A DNA stretch of 64,000 nucleotides, taken from Hermetia illucens (Eukaryota > Arthropoda > Insecta > Diptera > Stratiomyidae). Under the pieces are notes generated by a model, which was not told the DNA's origin, made no database searches, and saw only the letters and a program-made list of their open reading frames with translations. The translations under genes were made by a program, and so were the position numbers. The stretch covers positions 12,204,388 through 12,268,387 of the forward strand of contig NC_051855.1 of NCBI RefSeq assembly GCF_905115235.1, given 5' to 3'. This document shows, one piece after another, positions 46,900-64,000 of this stretch; the stretch's first letter is position 1; each line of letters begins with the position of its first letter.

Positions 46900-47850
46900 G
46901 CATACAGCTTAGGAGGAAACTCCTCCTAGGAGAGGTTCTCCGCTGTTATGGCTCTTAGTAATGGATAGCCTGCTGTGGCTTATGGAGAACAAAAACGTCT
47001 TCGCGCAAGCATTTGCGGACGACCTAGCCGTAATAATTTCCGGCAAGTTTGCGGACACAATATGTGACCGCTTGAATGAAATTCACAGTTGGTGCCTCGG
47101 TAATAGACTCACGGTGAACGCTAGGAAGACTGGGCTAGTTATGTTCACTAGGAGCGTCAGGTGGGGAGCTATACGCTACCCACCTTAGCAGGGGCGGAAA
47201 TATATTTGGAGGGAACAGTCAAGTATTTAGGAGTACATTTTGGCCCCAAGTTAACGTGGAAGCACCATATCCAGGAATAATATCAGAAATCCTGCAGATT
47301 GCTCTGATACTGTAGGAACGCGATAGGTAAGATCTGGGGACTTTCACCAAAACAGATGCACTGGATCCATCCATCCATAATCAAACCCATTTTAATATAT
47401 GCATGCATCGTCTGGTTGCCGAGACTGAACTTTGCTAATAGCAAGAAGCTGCTAACGCAGATCTGTCCTATCCTAAATTTACCCGCCGCCTCGGATCTGC
47501 GGCTCCCCCCAGTAAACCAAACTAAGGTCGCCTGAAACAATGATATAATCATTAGCAGGCAGGCTGTAGATCTTTGCATGGACCTTTTCCGAGGGGCTCT
47601 TGCGAGTTCCTCGGTCTTTCCTAGACACGTATTTATTTTGATCGAGCTAACTTACGTCCTGACGCCGTCCATGCTTCAAGAACCCTTGGCTTATTTTTCG
47701 ACAGGACCGGAGCCGTCTTGCCGCATTGACTGAGATGGACGGCCTAGCATTAGAGGCTTGTTACCCGATCCGATCATGTTGCCTCTAGCCTCTCTAACTA
47801 GTGCAGGCTGGAGCGACCGCTTAGTTAAATATCAACAGCAATTATGCTGG
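46900..47850 (+). mobile_element. I/Jockey-superfamily LINE fragment (RT)
   Basis: Plus strand encodes FADDLAVIISGKFADTICDR (FADD catalytic box), WCLGNRLTVNARKTGLVMF, then VKYLGVHFGPKLTWKHHI and a thumb/linker region. The order is that of an R1/LOA-like ORF2. Interrupted frames and missing ends show it is dead. It lies tail-adjacent to the oppositely oriented fragment at 45880-46860. Confidence 0.75.
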
Positions 47851-48840
47851 ATTATCTATGAAATGATCATTGAGCTATCCCCATTGCAAATATTTATGCA
47901 ATTATTGGTATGATCATGTAGGATGCTATCTTTATTTGTTCAGAAAGCATTTATTGCAGTTTTTAAAATTCATTCTCATTGCTTTGCACTCGTCGGTAAT
48001 TTTCAATGGTTTCCAAACAGAGAAACGCATTTGATAATCAATACATACTGTCATGGCGGTCATTAATGGCCGGACTCAAAAGCGGGAGGCACGTGTGCAT
48101 TTCACTAGGTAGATATGCATGGATTAATGGAGCAATATTTATGATATGAATCGTCTGAGTGCTTATCAAGATACAAACGTAATCAGTAACGTATTTATTA
48201 CGGGCTGGAAATAAAAAGCTTTAGATGAGCCATAAAACGTGCAGTTTTCGCATGTTCTAGGCAAGACAACGTATTCTAGATGGAATGGATGGATAAGTTA
48301 CGAGTTGCAGGTGAATAAGTGAGCGTCATTCATCTTGAAACTCATTTTATACAACAGAATTAGACGCTTTATATGCATGGAGATTTATTCATCCCATTTG
48401 GAATGTTTTCTTGTGCTCCGGACATCATATAGTTTGAGACCAACTTTTAAAGCAGTACACTTTCATTTATTTCCATCAATTTACAAATATTTCGACATTC
48501 TTGAATTCTATTCAGCTCGATATAATTAGAGTTGTTCAGGTAATACTAAAAAAAAATCGAAGGAACAAGGTAAGAACTGTTTAAACGGCAATTCCTCGCC
48601 ATAAAGTCATGGCCAAGTCATGCCAAGTTTCAACTACTTTACATCTTTGAGAATAAATAAATCAATTATAAACATTAGTAGCATCTATGAAATAATACCA
48701 TGAATACATGTTCTGAAAACTTCTAGGATATTTGCATATTCTTGTTACTTCGAAATTAAATCATAAAAAACACAAATCTCTGTTCCATGTAACGCTTAGC
48801 GTCATACACAGACTCCCTGTTTCCGTTTTTTTTTTTCCTC
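47851..48840. other. Intergenic DNA and 3' flank of the peroxiredoxin gene
   Basis: AT-rich, without recognisable genes or repeats. The last part before 48841 is presumably the 3' UTR of the minus-strand peroxiredoxin. Confidence 0.45.
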
Positions 48841-49494
48841 TTAATTAACGGCACTGAAGTACTCCTTAGACTTGTTGGTATCCGCGACCATGGTCTTATC
48901 GCCGGGTTTCCAATTTGCCGGACATACTTCACCGTGTTCGTCGGTGAACTGGAATGCTTGGACTAAACGTAGAGTTTCATCGACGCTACGACCAACAGGC
49001 AAGTCGTTAACAGTGATCTGGCGCAGTTTCTGTTCTGGTGTGTTGTCAATGATGAACAGGCCACGGAAAGGTACGCCACTATCCTCATCCAAAACGCCGT
49101 AATTGCGAGAGATCGACATGGATTTGTCGGCAAGCAATGGGACGTCTAGTTTGCCTAATCCGCCCTGTTTGCGCGGGGTATTGATCCATGCCAGATGTGT
49201 GAAGTGGCTGTCTGTGGAGCATGCAATGACCTCACAGTTGATCTTACGGAATTCCTGGGCCCGTTCAGAGAATGCTATGATTTCAGTTGGGCAAACAAAT
49301 GTACTGCAAGGAATAGGAAAATCTTTCATCTGCAACACTAACAACTATGGTCCAAGGGGTACTTACAAGTCTAGAGGGTAGAAGAACAACACCACATACT
49401 TTCCCTTGTAGTCCGAAAGGCTAATCTCCTTGAATTGTCCGTTAATAACGGCTTGGCCTTTGAATTGTGGAGCGGGCTTCTGGATTTGCGGCAT
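48841..49494 (-). CDS. Jafrac1: Typical 2-Cys peroxiredoxin (thioredoxin peroxidase, Jafrac1-like)
   Basis: Exons 49494-49367 and 49303-48841, joined through GAC TT|T ACA (donor GTAAGT, acceptor TTGCAG), give 196 aa, the usual length. It starts [14 protein letters not shown], as in cytosolic fly Prx1. FTFVCPTE carries the peroxidatic Cys and [11 protein letters not shown] the resolving Cys. The GGLG motif and the C-terminal YF (SKEYFSAVN) are the two features of eukaryotic Prxs that are easily over-oxidised. The enzyme reduces H2O2 and alkyl hydroperoxides with thioredoxin as electron donor, as an obligate dimer and decamer. The start at 49494 is chosen by homology; the upstream in-frame extension has no AUG. 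There is no signal peptide, so it is cytosolic. Confidence 0.95.
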
Positions 49495-50195
49495 TTTTGC
49501 TGACTCAATACTGCGACGAAACAATGAAATAACACTTTTGAGTGAAATTACAGACAAATCATTGGATGTTACGTAATTCCACTGTTTTTTTGTCTATTAC
49601 ACTGCGTTACTATGGAATCGAAACCGGAAAAGCGATGCTAATCAGATAGTTTGTGAGTCCCGGCCGGCACGTAGCCACTACCAAAAAAATGACAGACTTC
49701 CATTCCAGAACCTTCCCCGGTGGCGAATTCCGGTTTGTAACCACGTTTCTGCTTTTACGACGCTCCCGTATTCAACAACGCCATCAAAAACCCAGTTTAT
49801 ATCTAATTACAAGAAACTTACCTTCGAATAACAAGTGGTATCACTTCCCCGAATTCGTATAGGAAATAAAGTCTAGAAACAGCGTCTGCGCCCGCTAGAA
49901 CCTAACCAACCTCACGGCTATCGATGATAGAATAAAGTCTTTGCCGGTTTTTTAGATTGCTAAAGCAGACGAAACACGGAAAAGCTCTTCTAGTGCGTCT
50001 TTGTACTATGCTTCGAGCTTGGTGCAAAAAGCAATGATGGCCGCTATTTGAATTCAGTTTTCGTTAAGTTTCGTTCCACATTAGGCACATTAGCTTAGAC
50101 TAAAACCATATCGCACTCTAGCGACAAAAGCTTAAAACAGTTAGTTTTCCGGAAATCGCAAAAACCCATTTCCTGTCAAAGGAGTGAACTTTCAA
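49495..50195. other. Upstream region of the peroxiredoxin gene
   Basis: Presumed 5' UTR and promoter for the minus-strand gene. No coding signal was seen. Core promoter elements cannot be placed with confidence. Confidence 0.35.
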
Positions 50196-50199
50196 TTAA

Positions 50200-50580
50200 A
50201 TTTACGGACTGGACGGATTATGCAACGACAAACCCGGCATCGCCAAAGGAATAACGATTTGTGCATTTTCTCATGGAACGCGCGCCATGTACAGAGACGA
50301 AGCTGCCAAGCAGCTAATCGATACCTTGCCCCAATATAGGGCTGATGTAACAGCGTTACAGGAGATGCGTTGGACAGGGACCAGTTTAGAAATATAAGCC
50401 TCATTAACGTTCACGCCCCTACAGAGGAGACTGCCGAGCGGAGGCAGTAGAACGAACCTTCGAAATCTGCCACCCCCAAGTATGGAAGAAAGAGTCCGGG
50501 CAATTCATAAGTCGCCAGGAGCCAAGCAGAATACGATAGTCTCGCACTTCTGCGAATTTAGGGATAGTTTCCAGCGAGTG
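50200..50580 (+). mobile_element. LINE endonuclease fragment (RTE-like)
   Basis: Plus strand encodes AKGITICAFSHGTRAMYRDE, AAKQLIDTLPQYRADVTALQ, EMRWTGT, the beginning of an RTE-type endonuclease. It stops soon after and abuts an oppositely oriented LINE. Confidence 0.65.
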
Positions 50581-51700
50581 AACTACCGGTAGAGCTCGTC
50601 CAAATAGGAATTCAGGCGGGCTTCACCGGCCTGGATGTTTATGGCGGAGGTGTAGAGGATGAGGTCATCCGCGTATTGGAGGATTCGGATTAGATTTGGG
50701 TGTGGAGCTGGTTTAGGTAGGTAGGTCTGCGGTGAACAGGGAGAAAAGAGTAGCAGAGAGGACTGATCCCTGAGGAATGCCAGCCGGACTAGAATAGGGA
50801 AAAGAGTGGTATTCATGGAATTGGACTTGAGATTTCCGCCCCTCAAGAAATCTAAGAATTAGCTTGCAGAGGTGCGGATGAAAATGGAGGACTTCGGAAA
50901 ACTTATAGGCGAATTCGTATTGCCGAAAGATTTCTTGATATCAAGGAGGCAGGCTATGGTCGGCGCGTTCCCGTTGAGGTTGAGGAGGACGCCCGATTTG
51001 AGCCCGAGGAGCGCATGCTCAACCAAGTGTTTGGGTCGGTTGACGAATTGAAATTGTTTGGCTGAATGATTGGAGTCACAGTGCTCGTTGATGATTACTT
51101 TCATGATCCGCTCGAATATCTTGGCGGAGGATGAAAGGATCGAGACAGACCTGTAGCTATCAGGATTTAGAGGGTTTTGGCTTCAGGATAGGAACAACCC
51201 GAGCACTCTTCCAATGGATGATGTGATTGAACATAGAACTCAGGGTGAAGAAGGCCTGCATAGCTTTCTATGCCTGCAATAGAACCTTTACAAAAAGTGA
51301 TACTGGAAGTCTGTCGATGATTGGGGCATGATCTGAACCCCAAGCGTAATTAGACTTGTACTCAGCGACAATATATTCTCCAGGCTGTTGGGGCAGTGCA
51401 GAAGCGCGATGAACAGTCTGGGCGGCACGCTCAAGCTCCCAGTCCTCAGGGTTCCCGATTATAGGAACGTAGAGGGGAATGGGCGGGGGACGGAGCTCTG
51501 CTCTTGGCAGTCTTCTGGCGGGTACAGTTGGTGTCGTGCAAATGCGTAGAAGATCATGGCGGTCTGACCCATAGGGGATCATGCCGCCAGGCTCGGGATA
51601 CCCTGCATACCGAAGCTGCGGAGAACAGGGGGAAACCGGACTCTGCCTCCCTTGTCTCGTAACAGCAGTCACGATCATAGGAGTTTGTGGTATCAAAACG
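50580..51700 (-). mobile_element. Jockey-like LINE fragment (RT)
   Basis: Minus strand, 5' to 3': linker with YKSNYAWGSDHAPII (51696-51268), then RT with AKQFQFVNRPKHLVEHALLG, APTIACLLDIKKSFGN (51104-50859), then LIRILQYADDLILYTSAINI with an intact YADD box (50846-50583). Frames are broken between the parts and both ends are missing. Confidence 0.75.
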
Positions 51701-52273
51701 GCGCAGCCCGCTAATTGGGCTCCTGCATGTGATGAAAAAATTGACCTAATTTTTGTATTTTTTGTTTATTTGCTTACCTACATAATTATGTACACACATA
51801 AAACTGTATAAATATGCATACATAAATAGTTTCATATAACACTTTCAAAAGGAAACTTGCTAAAAAAAATCGTTTTTCAATTTCAACGTAGGAAACTGAA
51901 TGATCGTGTTAGAACTAAAACCGATACAAAATAAACGAACACTTGGCAGGACGATAATCCTGCTTTGATGATTTTCCTTCTTCAGCATTCCAATGCGACT
52001 TGTTGAGGATTTCCCGGACCTCCTTGCCTATTTAGTTGACTATAATTTCCATGGAAGTAGCTCAGGCGATGACGGCATTTTCCTTATTTCTTCTAGTTAA
52101 ATACAATACAATGAGAAGAGGTTATGTATCAAATTCTTTTTGATGCATGTTTTTAGGTATAGACTGTGAAAGGTTTGAATTTTTCAAATTTCTCATCTCA
52201 TAGTCGTTAGTGCACTGCGACTGGTGACGTGATTGATGATGCAAGAGGTGATAATGGATTTGTTGTTTTTGAT
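51701..52273. other. Intergenic AT-rich DNA beyond the receptor gene
   Basis: No gene or repeat recognised. Confidence 0.4.
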
Positions 52274-52540
52274 TTAATTGCGTATGCGAAAAAGGATGAT
52301 TGCTTGTCCGCAGATTTTGTTGCTGATATTTGTGTGGATGCTAATGGAAGTGATGATATTAATGGTATGGTGTTGTTGGGAAATGTTTTTATCACTTGCC
52401 TTTTGACTAGTAATAACACCATCATTTGGCTCACGGCTGCGAGCAACGCAACTAATTGCCGTTTCAGCACTACTAGAACGTATTAGTCCTTCAGTTGGCG
52501 CAGGAGATTCCGATGTTGGGGTTAAGTTAAGACTTGACGA
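52274..52540 (-). CDS. Candidate alternative 3' exon of the kainate receptor
   Basis: A good acceptor (TATTTTCCCAG) is followed in frame by SSSLNLTPTSESPAPTEGLI, RSSSAETAISCVARSREPND and on to a TAA at 52274-52276. The first 50 residues look like a Ser-rich cytoplasmic tail, while the rest is less convincing. A different frame just downstream (to 52207) also reads plausibly. It would join in phase 0 if the last receptor exon used the weak donor CTT|GTAACG near its end. No transcript evidence is available. Confidence 0.35.
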   Translation of the reverse strand, partial: SSSLNLTPTSESPAPTEGLIRSSSAETAISCVARSREPNDGVITSQKASDKNISQQHHTINIITSISIHTNISNKICGQAIILFRIRN

Positions 52541-53030
52541 CTGGGAAAATATAGAGAGAGGGAAAGTAACCTGTAAGTGGCATTTTCATTGTTTGCCAGG
52601 CGGACTTGATTTTAGTAGTAGCTATGGCTGACCTTAGGCGGGCCTTGGGCTTTCAGTATTTCATCAGCCTGGTGCCAGGACTGAATGTCGAAATTACTTG
52701 TAATTTTATGGCAATGACTCTTGCACTGATGAAAATCTAAACTTTTAAATAAAATCTGTCAGACTGGCAGGACTGATGATAAGTTGAGTGTAGTGCAGTT
52801 GTCATTATGTTCTTAGTCGAAACATGACTTCGGCATGGTTCGGGTCTTTAAATACATGCAACAAAAGTGGTCTTTTGTCGTCTTGTTTATACTAAACACG
52901 CCATTCCATCAGTCATTTCATCAGCCCATTTTTGATGGATTGGCTTATGGACTGATAAAATACTGATCGTCTAAAGTCAGCAGATGAGCGCCTTTTATTT
53001 TTGCGCAAATTCTTGAAAATCAGGTCCGTC
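52541..53030. other. Receptor 3' UTR or last intron
   Basis: No independent gene seen. It directly follows the stop of the last well-supported exon, so it is 3' UTR, or an intron if the candidate exon at 52274-52540 is used. Confidence 0.4.
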
Positions 53031-63905
<10,875 letters not shown>

Positions 63906-64000
63906 CTACAAAATATATTCAGGGGTAGAAATAGCAATGACTTATTGAAACATAAAGAGAACCATATTCATATTGAGGAGATAAAAGAATATTTTAAAAC
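63906..64000. other. Intron continuing past the window edge
   Basis: This is intron upstream of the first visible receptor exon. The receptor amino-terminal domain should be encoded further right. Confidence 0.6.

Noticed and set aside
48872-49381. Plus-strand frames opposite the peroxiredoxin
   Set aside because: They are antisense shadows of the real gene.
49495-49557. 21-residue N-terminal extension of the peroxiredoxin, possibly a mitochondrial presequence
   Set aside because: The in-frame extension has no AUG (it opens at TTG), and the family starts at MPQIQKPAP, which is present.
52229-52486. Plus-strand 85-codon frame
   Set aside because: No family resemblance; it overlaps the more plausible minus-strand candidate exon.

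Overview
The window is insect genomic DNA, almost certainly from a fly (Diptera). The evidence is a BTB/pipsqueak-domain transcription factor of fly type, a 2-Cys peroxiredoxin very close to Drosophila Jafrac1, an RNF11-like RING-H2 gene and a kainate-type glutamate receptor. All are split by GT-AG introns and set among dipteran LINEs, mariner/Tc1 transposons and a Penelope-like element. No species is named because none can be fixed from the sequence alone. There is no bacterial, phage or CRISPR content.

Layout. 1-3.3 kb: nothing recognised. 3.9-22.4 kb (+): a BTB-psq gene with a shared N-terminal part (exons at 3875, 9887 and 11883) and two alternative, phase-compatible C-terminal modules (13204 plus 17023, or 19353 plus 22160). 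Its introns hold a Jockey-like LINE, an LTR-retroelement gag fossil, a LINE with a DUF4780-type ORF1, a Mos1-like mariner with an internal deletion and several R1/LOA-like LINE pieces. 23.6-42.2 kb: a 160-bp tandem satellite, about 29% GC and roughly 105 copies, interrupted by a 200-N assembly gap at 33899-34098. Diverged older monomers lie at both edges and one inverted monomer lies on the left. 42.2-48 kb: LINE debris around an intact two-exon RNF11 homologue (+, 44778-45276). 48.8-49.5 kb (-): two-exon peroxiredoxin. 50.2-51.7 kb: LINE debris. 53.0-63.9 kb (-): the ligand-binding, channel and C-terminal exons of a kainate receptor. Its amino-terminal domain lies beyond the right edge. Its introns carry a mariner, a Tc1-like element, a TIR element, a Penelope-like element, an R1-like LINE and a long palindrome.

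The four host genes belong to separate pathways (transcription, ubiquitin ligase adaptor, peroxide removal, glutamate signalling) and show no sign of joint regulation. Summed exon lengths give uninterrupted frames: 943 and 471 codons for the two BTB isoforms, 146 for RNF11, 197 for the peroxiredoxin and 546 for the visible receptor part. This strongly supports the exon models. The least ordinary parts are the satellite and its flanks, the alternative psq modules, a possible extra 3' exon of the receptor, and two TA-target transposons sitting 15-20 nt inside 5' splice sites of the receptor.
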